This document shows positions 14,730 through 23,363 of a stretch of DNA of 40,806 nucleotides, piece by piece. The notes beneath the pieces were generated by a model. It was not told where the DNA came from, searched no databases, and saw only the letters and a program-made list of their open reading frames with translations. A program made the position numbers and the translations under genes. Numbering within the stretch: position 1 is the first letter of the stretch; each line of letters begins with the position of its first letter. The DNA comes from JAEZKC01 sp046538945 (lineage in GTDB: Bacteria > Fibrobacterota > Chitinivibrionia > Chitinivibrionales > Chitinispirillaceae): positions 1-40,806 of the forward strand of contig JBKHHW010000010.1 of assembly GCA_046538945.1 (NCBI GenBank), read 5' to 3'.

Positions 14730-17405
14730 ATGGAATCGCAGAAAAGATTTTTAAACGCTTTACTGCTGATTGTGATCTTCTGCAGCGGACTGTTCGCCCA
14801 GGCCCGCTACCGGGTTGATCCACATTATGAAGACTCGGTCCGGGTTGCTGTAATCTGGAATGATGCTGAAGGACTCGGCTCCTGCAGCGACGAGACCCGC
14901 CCTGTCGGTGAAAAGACACTTGAATTCATTCTCAACGCTCTGGATCCGGATTATATTCCCAATATAAAGACATTGCGCAATTCGACAGATGATCATGTTA
15001 CCTGGGGAGATGTTGAGGAGCTCTGGGGAGGAGATTCGGTTCCTCACACCATTATCCACGCCAATGCAGGATGGTCCACGGGGTGGAACGGTGAGGAGAT
15101 GGAGAGAATATTCAGTGAAGCGGTCGAGCGCCGCATAGGCATAGTGTCTGTGGGGGACGATGCGGGAAATCTGGCTCAGGAAGTGTTCGGTTTTGATGGA
15201 GTGGACAATGTGCCGGGACCGATGCAGGATGCTACTCAGATAGACTCTTTGTGGATAGGGCTTCTCAGAGAAAACGACGAGCAGATAAAAGTACGGAATG
15301 ACGACGGGACGCTGGCCTACCCCGGGGCCAACGGTATCATTTCCAATGCAGTGGACTCGATTCTCGAAGAGGGCACCCTTCATTTCAATCCCCCGGGCCC
15401 GGGGCGCTGCCAGGCAGACGCAGACAGATACTCCATTCTCTACCCCCGGTGGATAACCATGCTGGGGTTTCAGCAGGGATACTGGGATGGACGCACTCAG
15501 CCCGGCATGGATGAGCAGCTCAATGTTCTGGTGGCGATTCAGGATACCACCACTCACGAAATCGTGCGCCGGGCGGTTGCTCTTTCTTTCCAGCCTCAGT
15601 TTCTGCGCAATGAATCAGCTGCCCAGCAGATAATCTATGATGCCACCATGTATGCGTCGTTGACCCATACTCTTTTTGTGGCAAACCGTATAGAAATCCT
15701 GGTAAACAGCGACACCCTCAAAGCCGGCGAGAGTATCGGCATGAGTGCTGTCCTGTATGATCAGAGAGACAGTATTCTGACAGACCTCCTCCCACTTGTC
15801 CAGTGGGAACTGACGGATCCTCAACCGGGGGACTCCATCACCTCCACAGACGGCGAGACCACCTCCGTAACAGGAACCAAAGCGTGGAGAGAAATGCTTG
15901 TGAGAGCATGCGTGACAGACCCGGAAACCCGGCAAACACTCTGCACTACGGCTGTGGTCTATGTGATGCCTTCGGACCCGCACCATCTGGATCTTCAGGA
16001 AGAAGCTGAAATATCGCAGCAGATGAGAAACGAAGACTCTCCCCTGGAGGGGATCGAGCTTGGAGACAGAGCTACCTCCAAAGTTCTGTATGCCGTGGCA
16101 CGGGACCGCTACGACAATTTTGTCAGATTCGCGGATCCTGAAAACTGCCGGTGGACCTCACAAAATGAATCGGTAGTGACTGCGGAAAGCAGAGCCGATA
16201 CAGCCTACGCGGGAGTGATAGTCCGTACCGGCGCAGGCAGCACGGTGGTGGAGGTCAGCGAGGGATCTCTTATTCCCGCTCAGGTAGATGTTGTCTGCGA
16301 AGATCTTTCTCTGCTCAACAACGCAATTACCAGAGATACCAACGGAAACGGCTATCTGGACAGAATCGATCTCCATTTCTCCAAATCCGTGACGATCGAT
16401 TCCGCACTGATAGCCGCACAACTTTTCAAAATCACTCAGGCATCAGGTCGCAGCCTGCGCCTTGAAACTTTCCGTCCTGCGGATTCTCCAGCAGACACGT
16501 TGTGGTATATTGATCTGGTAGAGACGGATCGCTGGGGACTTCAGACTGGTTGGGAGCCGGTTGTGAACGGTACGATTCCCATACTGATTTCAAATACCGT
16601 AAACCAGATTCAGATCCGCAGGCGGGTAGCTACCGACGGAGCGGGCCCTGTTATCCAAAAAGCCATCTATTTCCCTCCAGGACTGGATTCCCGGAGCGAC
16701 ACCCTGGTTGTTCAACTTAGTGAACCGGTGCGCAAGAACCTGTTTAGCGGCGTTGATCCGATAGAGGCGTTCAGTTTCTACAAATTGGGTGAAAGTACCT
16801 TCAACGATGATATACTGAACGGTTCTGAACTGATTATTGCTGAAGAGGGTCCATACATCAGAGAATTGATCATTGTTCGACATAATGCCGACGGACCGGA
16901 TATGGCGATAAAACCTCATCAGGACAGTCTCCAGTTCTACTCCGGCAGTACTGATGAGAATGGGAATCCACCTCCTGGTAGAGATCTGGCCAGAAAATGC
17001 ATAATTGAACTGGGCGGTGCCAATACTCTGGTCGTTTCGGCATCTCCCAACCCTTTCATACCCGGAGCTACACTGCCTCCGGAGGTGATTTCATTCTACA
17101 GAGATGTTTTCGAGGGGAGATCACCTTCGGATGGAATGCTTGTCACGCTGCGCGCCCGCAAGCCCCTGAAAGAAAGCGGCGGAGAGTACGGATATGCCCG
17201 GATCTATGATGCTGTGGGCAATCTTATTGTGAATGATCTGGTTTTAGAAATGGCCGGTTCACTCCAGGACTACGGACTCTACTGGGACCTTACCACAAAA
17301 CGGGGGCGTCGGGTCAGCCCGGGAGTGTACCTTTGTGTGATTCGCTGCACGGATGATGAGGGCAGAGTCTATAAAAAGAAGATCAAGATCGGCGTTTCAG
17401 AGTAG
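14730..17405 (+). CDS. Secreted multidomain protein, ThuA-like N terminus, sorting-like C terminus
   Basis: An 891-aa exported protein. A signal peptide (about 1-23, cleavage after LFA) is followed by a region of ~270 residues with Rossmann-like features (VRVAVIWND, HTIIHANAGWSTGW, RRIGIVSVGDDAG), loosely like ThuA or class I amidotransferase folds. Beta-rich Ig-like segments follow at ~310-410 and ~430-520, then a DTNGNGYLD loop (~535) resembling calcium-binding thrombospondin-3/dockerin loops. The last ~105 residues start at SASPNPF and end VSPGVYLCVIRC...KKKIKI, the pattern of FlgD-like Ig or type IX secretion C-terminal domains. Single-gene unit with terminator at 17431. Probably surface-attached; ligand or enzymatic role not identifiable. 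Confidence 0.75.
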   Translation: MESQKRFLNALLLIVIFCSGLFAQARYRVDPHYEDSVRVAVIWNDAEGLGSCSDETRPVGEKTLEFILNALDPDYIPNIKTLRNSTDDHVTWGDVEELWGGDSVPHTIIHANAGWSTGWNGEEMERIFSEAVERRIGIVSVGDDAGNLAQEVFGFDGVDNVPGPMQDATQIDSLWIGLLRENDEQIKVRNDDGTLAYPGANGIISNAVDSILEEGTLHFNPPGPGRCQADADRYSILYPRWITMLGFQQGYWDGRTQPGMDEQLNVLVAIQDTTTHEIVRRAVALSFQPQFLRNESAAQQIIYDATMYASLTHTLFVANRIEILVNSDTLKAGESIGMSAVLYDQRDSILTDLLPLVQWELTDPQPGDSITSTDGETTSVTGTKAWREMLVRACVTDPETRQTLCTTAVVYVMPSDPHHLDLQEEAEISQQMRNEDSPLEGIELGDRATSKVLYAVARDRYDNFVRFADPENCRWTSQNESVVTAESRADTAYAGVIVRTGAGSTVVEVSEGSLIPAQVDVVCEDLSLLNNAITRDTNGNGYLDRIDLHFSKSVTIDSALIAAQLFKITQASGRSLRLETFRPADSPADTLWYIDLVETDRWGLQTGWEPVVNGTIPILISNTVNQIQIRRRVATDGAGPVIQKAIYFPPGLDSRSDTLVVQLSEPVRKNLFSGVDPIEAFSFYKLGESTFNDDILNGSELIIAEEGPYIRELIIVRHNADGPDMAIKPHQDSLQFYSGSTDENGNPPPGRDLARKCIIELGGANTLVVSASPNPFIPGATLPPEVISFYRDVFEGRSPSDGMLVTLRARKPLKESGGEYGYARIYDAVGNLIVNDLVLEMAGSLQDYGLYWDLTTKRGRRVSPGVYLCVIRCTDDEGRVYKKKIKIGVSE

Positions 17406-17430
17406 ATCTCTGGTCACATAATAAATCTCC

Positions 17431-17464
17431 AGCCGTAGAGCGACCTTCCCTCTACGGCTTTTTT
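17431..17464 (+). terminator. Rho-independent terminator
   Basis: A perfect 10-bp stem (AGCCGTAGAG at 17431-17440 with CTCTACGGCT at 17450-17459), a 9-nt loop and a T run follow the secreted-protein gene by 25 bp and insulate it from the arginine genes. Confidence 0.92.
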
Positions 17465-17624
17465 CATTGAGCTTTCCGTTTTTTTCATCTGATTCGGGTC
17501 GGGGTCAACCATCTGATTTCCTCTTTCCGATTACCCAAAGCCACAGTTTTGTATTATTTTAAAGAGTTTGTTCATCTGAGAACAGGGTGAAACACATGAA
17601 CTCCAACAGGAACGGGTTTACTAA

Positions 17625-18653
17625 ATGACCAAAATTCGGATCGGGATCCTGGGTGCCACATCCTATACTGGTGTTGAATTGATCCGGATGCTTGCGTGGC
17701 ATCCGCACGTATCCATAGCGTTTGTTTCATCTCAGAGTTATGCATCACAACGCCTGAATTCGATATTCCCCGCACTGAAAGGAATATTCGATGACACGCT
17801 GATAACGCCCGAAGAGGCTCAGAAACAGCTGGATGTGGACTGCATTTTCTCCTGCCTCCCCCATGCGGTTTCGGCAGGACTGCTCATTCCCTTCATAGAA
17901 CAGGGAATAAAAGTGGTTGATCTGAGTGCGGATTTCCGGCTGCGGGATACAAATGTCTACAAGACCTGGTACAAAGCAGAGCATCCCTCCCCCGAATTTC
18001 TCAAAAAAGCTGTCTACGGTCTTCCCGAACACTACCGCAACGATATAGCCAACGCATCACTGATAGCAAATCCCGGCTGTTACGTGACAAGTGTGCTTCT
18101 GCCGCTTATGCCTCTATTGAAAACCTCAGCTTCACAAATTGAGCTGATCATTGCAGATTCGAAGTCGGGAGTCAGCGGAGCAGGTAGAAAACTGAAGCAG
18201 AACACCCACTTTGTTGAGGCGAATGAAAACTTCACGGCCTATTCCGTTGGCCACACCCATCGGCATACCCCGGAAATGGAGCAGGAACTGTCAGCTGCGG
18301 CGGGACGCCCGGTTGTGCTCACGTTTTCACCGCATCTTCTGCCGGTAAACCGGGGCATTCTTTCGACCATTTACATCAAAACAGCCATGAGCCCAGCAGA
18401 ATGCACGGAGATTGTAAATTCCCATTATGAAAAGGAACCCTTCGTGCGCATTCGGAAACCTTCCGACCTTCCCTCCATTTCAGGCGTGGCACATACGAAT
18501 TATTGTGACATAGCTTTCACCGGAGGTACTGACGGGCTGCCGGTCATTGCGGTATCAGCACTAGACAATCTCATAAAGGGAGCAAGCGGTCAGGCTCTGC
18601 AGAACATGAATATCATGTTCGGTTTTTCTGAAGCAACAGGTCTTCTAAGGTAA
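17625..18653 (+). CDS. argC: N-acetyl-gamma-glutamyl-phosphate reductase
   Basis: Third step of arginine synthesis: NADPH-dependent reduction of N-acetylglutamyl phosphate to the semialdehyde, in the cytoplasm. The 342-aa protein has the N-terminal NADP-binding GATSYTGVELIRML (10-23), the catalytic cysteine in NPGCYVTS (C152), VSGAGR, and the HTHRHTPEM histidine motif. Length is normal. The ATG at 17625 has no strong ribosome site; GGAACGGG lies about 10 nt upstream. First gene of an argC-argB-argD-argG unit. I found no clear ArgR operator upstream. Confidence 0.96.
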   Translation: MTKIRIGILGATSYTGVELIRMLAWHPHVSIAFVSSQSYASQRLNSIFPALKGIFDDTLITPEEAQKQLDVDCIFSCLPHAVSAGLLIPFIEQGIKVVDLSADFRLRDTNVYKTWYKAEHPSPEFLKKAVYGLPEHYRNDIANASLIANPGCYVTSVLLPLMPLLKTSASQIELIIADSKSGVSGAGRKLKQNTHFVEANENFTAYSVGHTHRHTPEMEQELSAAAGRPVVLTFSPHLLPVNRGILSTIYIKTAMSPAECTEIVNSHYEKEPFVRIRKPSDLPSISGVAHTNYCDIAFTGGTDGLPVIAVSALDNLIKGASGQALQNMNIMFGFSEATGLLR

Positions 18654-18658
18654 AGCGT

Positions 18659-19438
18659 ATGGGAACGGTAGTCATAAAAATCGGCGGATCGACGGTAGAT
18701 GCAGAGGGGCTTCTCAGAGAGCTCGGGCAGAGCATACGCATGCTTACCGGGGAGGACTTTCCCATTGTCGTTCACGGCGGAGGAAAGGATATCGCCCGGC
18801 AGCTCGACAAAATGAACAAAGAATTCACCTTTGTCGAAGGAATGCGGGTTACTGATGCCGAGATGGTGAAGATAGTGCAGATGGTGCTGTCCGGAGATGT
18901 GAACAAGCGGATCGTGAATGCTCTTCTTACGGAGAATGTTCCAGCTTTCGGTTTCAGCGGTTTGGACGGTAATCTCTTTACCGCCTCTAAGATGCTTGTC
19001 AAGGGTCGGGATATCGGCTTCGTTGGCAGAATCGAGAATGTGAACAGCAGTGTGATTGATTTCAACAGAAAAGCCGGGCTGGTTCCGGTAATCTCCCCCA
19101 TTTCGCGGGGGCATGACGGAGCTGTCTACAATGTGAATGCAGATCTTGCCGCTGGAGAACTGGCAAAGGCTCTCAAAGCCGATGATCTGATATTCGTTTC
19201 CGATGTTACCGGGGTGATGGTTGATGACACGGTGAGACACGAGATACGCACCTCGGAAATCGAGGAGCTCATATCCGCGGGACACATAACCGGCGGAATG
19301 GTTCCCAAGCTGCGCTCGGCCGCTCAGGCCGTCCAAAAAGGTGTCAAGCGGGTGCACATATGCGGCTGGAAAGACAGTACGACTCTGCGAAACGAACTTA
19401 CAAGAGGTGAGTCAGCCGGAACAGTCATTTACAGTTAG
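18659..19438 (+). CDS. argB: Acetylglutamate kinase
   Basis: Second arginine step: phosphorylates N-acetylglutamate with ATP. The 259-aa protein has the amino acid kinase motifs VIKIGGS (5-11), VHGGGKDI, the ligand-binding GFSGLDGNLF region, and TGGMVPKL near the C terminus. It lacks the extra N-terminal helix carried by arginine-sensitive hexameric enzymes and is the size of the arginine-insensitive E. coli type, so feedback control may sit elsewhere in the pathway; this is inference from length. It starts 5 bp after the argC stop, and argD follows after 40 bp. Confidence 0.96.
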   Translation: MGTVVIKIGGSTVDAEGLLRELGQSIRMLTGEDFPIVVHGGGKDIARQLDKMNKEFTFVEGMRVTDAEMVKIVQMVLSGDVNKRIVNALLTENVPAFGFSGLDGNLFTASKMLVKGRDIGFVGRIENVNSSVIDFNRKAGLVPVISPISRGHDGAVYNVNADLAAGELAKALKADDLIFVSDVTGVMVDDTVRHEIRTSEIEELISAGHITGGMVPKLRSAAQAVQKGVKRVHICGWKDSTTLRNELTRGESAGTVIYS

Positions 19439-19478
19439 TATAACGAACAGTACGTCACGATCCGAGTCGGGGTTGCTT

Positions 19479-20681
19479 ATGATTGAAACAAAAGAGGTAG
19501 AAGTGCAGGATGCAGGTTCATTGTTTGTTCCCACTTACAAGCGCAGCGGCGCTCCCATGGAACGCGGTTTGGGAATGTACCTGTACGATACGGAAGGCAA
19601 AGAGTATCTGGATTTCGGTTCCGGAATCGCGGTAAACGCCCTCGGCCACTCCCACCCCCTTCTGCTTGAAGCACTGCACAATCAGGCGGCACGTCTGATC
19701 CATGCGTCCAATCTTTACTACACGACCCCTCAGATCGAACTGGCTTCCCGGCTAATAAAAAACAGCTTCGGGGAGAAAGTCTTTCTCTGCAACAGCGGTA
19801 CAGAGGCAAACGAGGCGGCAATCAAGTTCGCCAGAAAATGGGCAAGCCGGACATCTCAGGACAAATATCATGTACTCTCGTTTTCCGAAGGATTTCACGG
19901 AAGAACCTACGGTGCGCTGAGTGCAACAGCTCAGAGGAAGTTTCATGAAGGTTTCGGCCCCATGCCCCAGGGTTTTCATTATTCTCAGTTCAATGATCTG
20001 GACAAAACCGAAGAAATACTGAACAGTTTCGATTTCGCGGCCATCATCATCGAACCTCTTCAGGGTGAAGGCGGGATAAACAGCGCCGATACGGATTTTC
20101 TGAAATTCCTCAGGCAATATGCAGACAAGAACTCTGTTGCGCTGATATTTGATGAGATTCAATGCGGAACAGGCCGCACCGGAACTCTATGGAACTATGA
20201 GCAGCACGGAGTGATTCCTGACCTGATGACGGTGGCGAAACCGATCGGAGGAGGACTACCGCTTGGAGCTGTGGTGTGCAGCGAAAGAATTTCCTCTGTT
20301 ATCTCCCCAGGAGACCATGGGACCACGTTCGGGGGCAATCCACTGGCCTGTGCCCTCGGCACTCAGATTCTGGACATTGTTTCTGACCCGGTTTTTCTCA
20401 AAAGGGTGCGTTGCAGCGGTGATTACCTCAAAAAACGTTTGAGTTCTCTCAAAAGCGAGTTCTCCAGTATCGAAAATGTGAGGGGCGAGGGACTTCTTCT
20501 GGGGGTCCGTTTTAAAGACGACCCGCTGCAGATAATAACCCTCTGCAAGGATCAGGGTCTGCTTCTTATCAAAGCCGGTCTCAATACAGTGCGATTCATG
20601 CCGCCTCTCATAGTGGGAATGGATCACATCGATAAAGCTGTGGACATTTTTTCGGATGTTCTCAAACTGATGAAAAAATAA
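19479..20681 (+). CDS. argD: Acetylornithine aminotransferase
   Basis: PLP-dependent class III aminotransferase converting N-acetylglutamate semialdehyde to N-acetylornithine; the same family can also serve lysine synthesis. From the ATG at 19479 the protein has 400 residues, the family norm. Motifs: LDFGSGIAVNALGHSHP, CNSGTEANEAAIKFARK (104-120), FHGRTYGALSATAQ, FDEIQCGTGRTG (224-234) and the PLP lysine in TVAKPIGGG (K254). The frame is open to 19341 but that part overlaps argB and has no homology to the family. A second class III aminotransferase, broken by a frameshift, lies at 35406-36592. Confidence 0.94.
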   Translation: MIETKEVEVQDAGSLFVPTYKRSGAPMERGLGMYLYDTEGKEYLDFGSGIAVNALGHSHPLLLEALHNQAARLIHASNLYYTTPQIELASRLIKNSFGEKVFLCNSGTEANEAAIKFARKWASRTSQDKYHVLSFSEGFHGRTYGALSATAQRKFHEGFGPMPQGFHYSQFNDLDKTEEILNSFDFAAIIIEPLQGEGGINSADTDFLKFLRQYADKNSVALIFDEIQCGTGRTGTLWNYEQHGVIPDLMTVAKPIGGGLPLGAVVCSERISSVISPGDHGTTFGGNPLACALGTQILDIVSDPVFLKRVRCSGDYLKKRLSSLKSEFSSIENVRGEGLLLGVRFKDDPLQIITLCKDQGLLLIKAGLNTVRFMPPLIVGMDHIDKAVDIFSDVLKLMKK

Positions 20682-20731
20682 GAAAAAAAACTGTAAACAA
20701 AAAAACAACTGTTAAGCAAGGATATACTCTG

Positions 20732-21934
20732 ATGGAAAAAGTGGTACTTCTCTATTCCGGCGGTCTCGACACCTCGATCATGATCCCCTGGCTCAAGGAA
20801 AACTACAACTGTGAAGTAATTGCGATGTGTGCCGACCTGGGCCAGAATGAGGAACTAAGCGGCCTCGAGGAAAAGGCTCTCAAGACAGGCGCTTCCAAAC
20901 TCTATATCGAGAGACTGACGGAGGAATTTGTCACAGACTATATATTTCCCACAATCAAAGCCGGCGCAGTTTACGAGAAATCCTACCTTTTGGGAACGAG
21001 TTTCGCCAGGCCGCTGATTGCGAAAAGAGCCGTCGAGATCGCTCACAAGGAGGGCGCCACCGCTGTTGCACATGGAGCCACCGGAAAAGGAAACGATCAG
21101 GTCCGGTTCGAACTCACAGTCATGGCTCTGGACCCAAGCCTCAAGATCATCTCTCCGTGGAAGGACTCGAAGTGGAACCTTCACTCAAGAGAAGACTGCA
21201 TCGCCTATGCGGAAAAACACAGCATCCCCATTACCCAGTCAAAGAAAAGGATCTATTCCGAGGACCGCAACATCTGGCATATCAGTCATGAAGGCGGAGT
21301 TCTGGAAAGTCCGGCTGTTGAACCACCCGATGATGTGTACACGCTTACAAATACGATTGAAGAAGCTCCCGACAAAGCGGAATATGTGGAAATCACTTTT
21401 GAAAAAGGCACGCCTGTCGCTCTGAATGGCGAGAAAACCGCGCCTGTCGAACTGCTTGAGGAACTCAACAGACTGGGTGCCGTGCACGCCATAGGTCATG
21501 TGGACATGGTAGAAAACCGCCTGGTGGGAATAAAGTCAAGGGGGGTATATGAGACTCCGGGCGGCACAATTCTCTATGCGGCTCACCGGGAACTTGAGAA
21601 CCTGGTGCTTGACGGTGATACAAGCCATTATAAGGATATGCTTGGTATCCGCTATGCGGAGCTTGTCTACAACGGGCAGTGGTTCACCACTCTCAGAGAA
21701 GCCCTGGACGGTTTTGTGGAAGTCACCCAGCGGAACGTGAGCGGCACGGTGCGGCTGAAATTGTATAAAGGCAACATCGTTCCAGCCGGAACCAAAGCCG
21801 AAAAATCACTGTACCTGGAAGACCTGGCATCATTTTCCGACACCGAGCTTTACGATCAGAAGGACGCAACCGGATTCATCAAAATATTCGGACTTCCTAT
21901 GAAAGTTACTGGTATGGTGGAAAGAAATAAGTAA
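20732..21934 (+). CDS. argG: Argininosuccinate synthase
   Basis: ATP-dependent condensation of citrulline and aspartate, the penultimate step of arginine synthesis. The 400-aa product begins with the PP-loop LLYSGGLDTS (6-15) and has GQNEELSG, ATGKGNDQVRFE, SIPIT and the SRGVYETPGG motif. Length is standard. ATG with AAGGATA upstream; 50 bp after argD, followed at once by a strong terminator, so it closes the arg operon. argF, argH, argJ and argA are not in this window. Confidence 0.96.
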   Translation: MEKVVLLYSGGLDTSIMIPWLKENYNCEVIAMCADLGQNEELSGLEEKALKTGASKLYIERLTEEFVTDYIFPTIKAGAVYEKSYLLGTSFARPLIAKRAVEIAHKEGATAVAHGATGKGNDQVRFELTVMALDPSLKIISPWKDSKWNLHSREDCIAYAEKHSIPITQSKKRIYSEDRNIWHISHEGGVLESPAVEPPDDVYTLTNTIEEAPDKAEYVEITFEKGTPVALNGEKTAPVELLEELNRLGAVHAIGHVDMVENRLVGIKSRGVYETPGGTILYAAHRELENLVLDGDTSHYKDMLGIRYAELVYNGQWFTTLREALDGFVEVTQRNVSGTVRLKLYKGNIVPAGTKAEKSLYLEDLASFSDTELYDQKDATGFIKIFGLPMKVTGMVERNK

Positions 21935-21954
21935 CCAACAGTTTTCAATTGTCG

Positions 21955-21995
21955 GACCTGTTCATGTCGTGCAGACTAAATGAACAGGTCTTTTT
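21955..21995 (+). terminator. Rho-independent terminator after argG
   Basis: A perfect 11-bp stem (GACCTGTTCAT at 21955-21965 with ATGAACAGGTC at 21980-21990) with a 14-nt loop and five T's. The ATG formed by the right arm is in frame with ispD but is part of the hairpin, arguing against it as a start. Confidence 0.88.
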
Positions 21996-22006
21996 ACAGG
22001 CGGGCT

Positions 22007-22711
22007 ATGACTCAAACATTCGATGCGGTAGTGGTAGCAGCAGGATCGGGCACCAGGCTGGGGCATTCGATCCCCAAAGCTTTGGTTCCCCTCTGCGGCA
22101 ACCCCATCCTGTTCTATTCCCTGAGAACCTTCTGTACTCACCCGGAGTTTTCAAACATAATCCTGGTCGTTTCAGCTTCCATGCTGGAGCAGACGGATCT
22201 TTTTCTGGACCGGTATCCCGATTTCAAATCCAAAGTGAAGGTGGTTGAAGGCGGAGACGAACGGTGGAAGTCGGTCAGAAATGGTGTCGTTGTCTCCGAT
22301 GCTGACTGGGTGGCAATCCATGATGCCGCACGGCCGTTTGTGACACACAGGGTGATCGATTCGGTTCTGGAAAAGAGAAGTGAATACGGATGTGTCATAA
22401 CCGCCACCCCGGAGGTGGACACAATCCGGACTTTCAGCGGCAACAGCACCGGAGAAACCATCGACCGTTCCAAACTCCTGCGGGTAGGAACGCCTCAGTT
22501 GTTCCGCAGGGACCTTCTGGTTTCATCTTTTAAGAAAGCAGCCCTGATGTCCCCTGCCCCGACTGACGAAGCAGCACTGATGGAGCTGGAAGGTGTGCGG
22601 GTGGGATTCTCCTGGGGGGATCCACTTAATTTCAAAATAACCACCTCAGCTGATCTTTTCATTGCGGAGGCTTTGCTTGAACGAAATCCGAAGATGCTTC
22701 TGGGCGGGTGA
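22007..22711 (+). CDS. ispD: 2-C-methyl-D-erythritol 4-phosphate cytidylyltransferase
   Basis: Third step of the MEP isoprenoid pathway: couples MEP to CTP giving CDP-ME. The 234-aa protein has the nucleotidyltransferase signature VVVAAGSGTRLGHSIPKAL, AIHDAARPFV with the conserved catalytic region, and TDEAALMELEG near the C terminus. I chose the ATG at 22007, giving MTQTFDAVVV, because the in-frame ATG at 21980 lies inside the argG terminator stem and has no ribosome site, while AGGCGGG precedes 22007. Its 3' end overlaps the tag gene by 35 bp. ispF is not adjacent. Confidence 0.93.
   Translation: MTQTFDAVVVAAGSGTRLGHSIPKALVPLCGNPILFYSLRTFCTHPEFSNIILVVSASMLEQTDLFLDRYPDFKSKVKVVEGGDERWKSVRNGVVVSDADWVAIHDAARPFVTHRVIDSVLEKRSEYGCVITATPEVDTIRTFSGNSTGETIDRSKLLRVGTPQLFRRDLLVSSFKKAALMSPAPTDEAALMELEGVRVGFSWGDPLNFKITTSADLFIAEALLERNPKMLLGG
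22666..22670 (+). promoter_or_regulatory. RBS deciding the TTG start of tag
   Basis: GGAGG inside the ispD 3' end, 6 nt before the TTG at 22677. It favours this TTG over the in-frame TTG at 22662. Confidence 0.6.
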
Positions 22712-23255
22712 TGACCCGGACTACTGCGCCTACCATGATAATGAATGGGGCATTCCAGTCCATGATGACCGTAAACTGTTCGAAATGCTCATTCTCGAGG
22801 GGTTTCAGGCGGGGCTTTCCTGGATAACCATACTGAAGAAAAGAGCGAACTTCCGCAGAGCTTTTGCGGATTGGGACTGGAAAAAAGTTTCGGAGTTCAG
22901 CCAAAAAGATATTGAGCTGCTTATGGCTGACCCGGGTATCATACGCAACAGGCGCAAGATCGAGGGGGCAGTAAAAAACGCCCGCCTTTTTGAATCTGTC
23001 CGAAGCGAGTTCGGTACATTCGACAGATACATCTGGAAATTTACAGATTACAAAACGGTTTACCCACCCAGACCGCCCCGGACATGGAATGAAATTCCCA
23101 GCCGTACGGCCCGATCGGATGCCATGAGCAAAGATCTTAAAAAGCGGGGGTTCGTATTTGCAGGAAGCGTGATCTGTTATGCGCTGATGCAGGCGATAGG
23201 AATGGTTGACGATCACATGGAAGGCTGTTTCAAGTTGGATGAGAGGTTCTTGTGA
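22677..23255 (+). CDS. tag: DNA-3-methyladenine glycosylase I
   Basis: Excises 3-methyladenine from alkylated DNA in base excision repair. The product (~192 aa) matches the E. coli Tag layout: RRCFWAG, AYHDNEWGIPVHDD, FEMLILEGFQAGLSWITIL with the conserved Glu, KKRGFVFAGSVICYALMQAIG and VDDHMEGC. The zinc ligands are present: Cys in RRC, His in YHD, and His and Cys in the final DHMEGC. The start is a TTG at 22677 with a perfect GGAGG at 6 nt; an in-frame TTG at 22662 is possible but less well placed. It overlaps ispD by 35 bp, suggesting translational coupling. Confidence 0.94.
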   Translation: MNEIRRCFWAGDDPDYCAYHDNEWGIPVHDDRKLFEMLILEGFQAGLSWITILKKRANFRRAFADWDWKKVSEFSQKDIELLMADPGIIRNRRKIEGAVKNARLFESVRSEFGTFDRYIWKFTDYKTVYPPRPPRTWNEIPSRTARSDAMSKDLKKRGFVFAGSVICYALMQAIGMVDDHMEGCFKLDERFL

Positions 23256-23363
23256 TTTCGATTCGGCTGCAGAAACCAGTATGTTTTTCTTCTGCTCCCC
23301 AAAAAGTACATTATAGTATACCTTTAGAACCTGTCGTCTCATATAAAAAGAATGGAGACAACG

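Noticed and set aside
14760..15557. Minus-strand open frame of 265 codons opposite the secreted protein gene
   Set aside because: Antisense to a gene with signal peptide, strong ribosome site and coherent domains; no motif in the reverse product.
17465..17624. ArgR operator upstream of argC
   Set aside because: I looked for paired TNTGAAT-(W)4-ATTCANA-like boxes and found no convincing match.
18590..19357. Minus-strand open frame of 255 codons opposite argB
   Set aside because: argB is an unmistakable gene in this interval; the antisense product has no recognisable domain or ribosome site.
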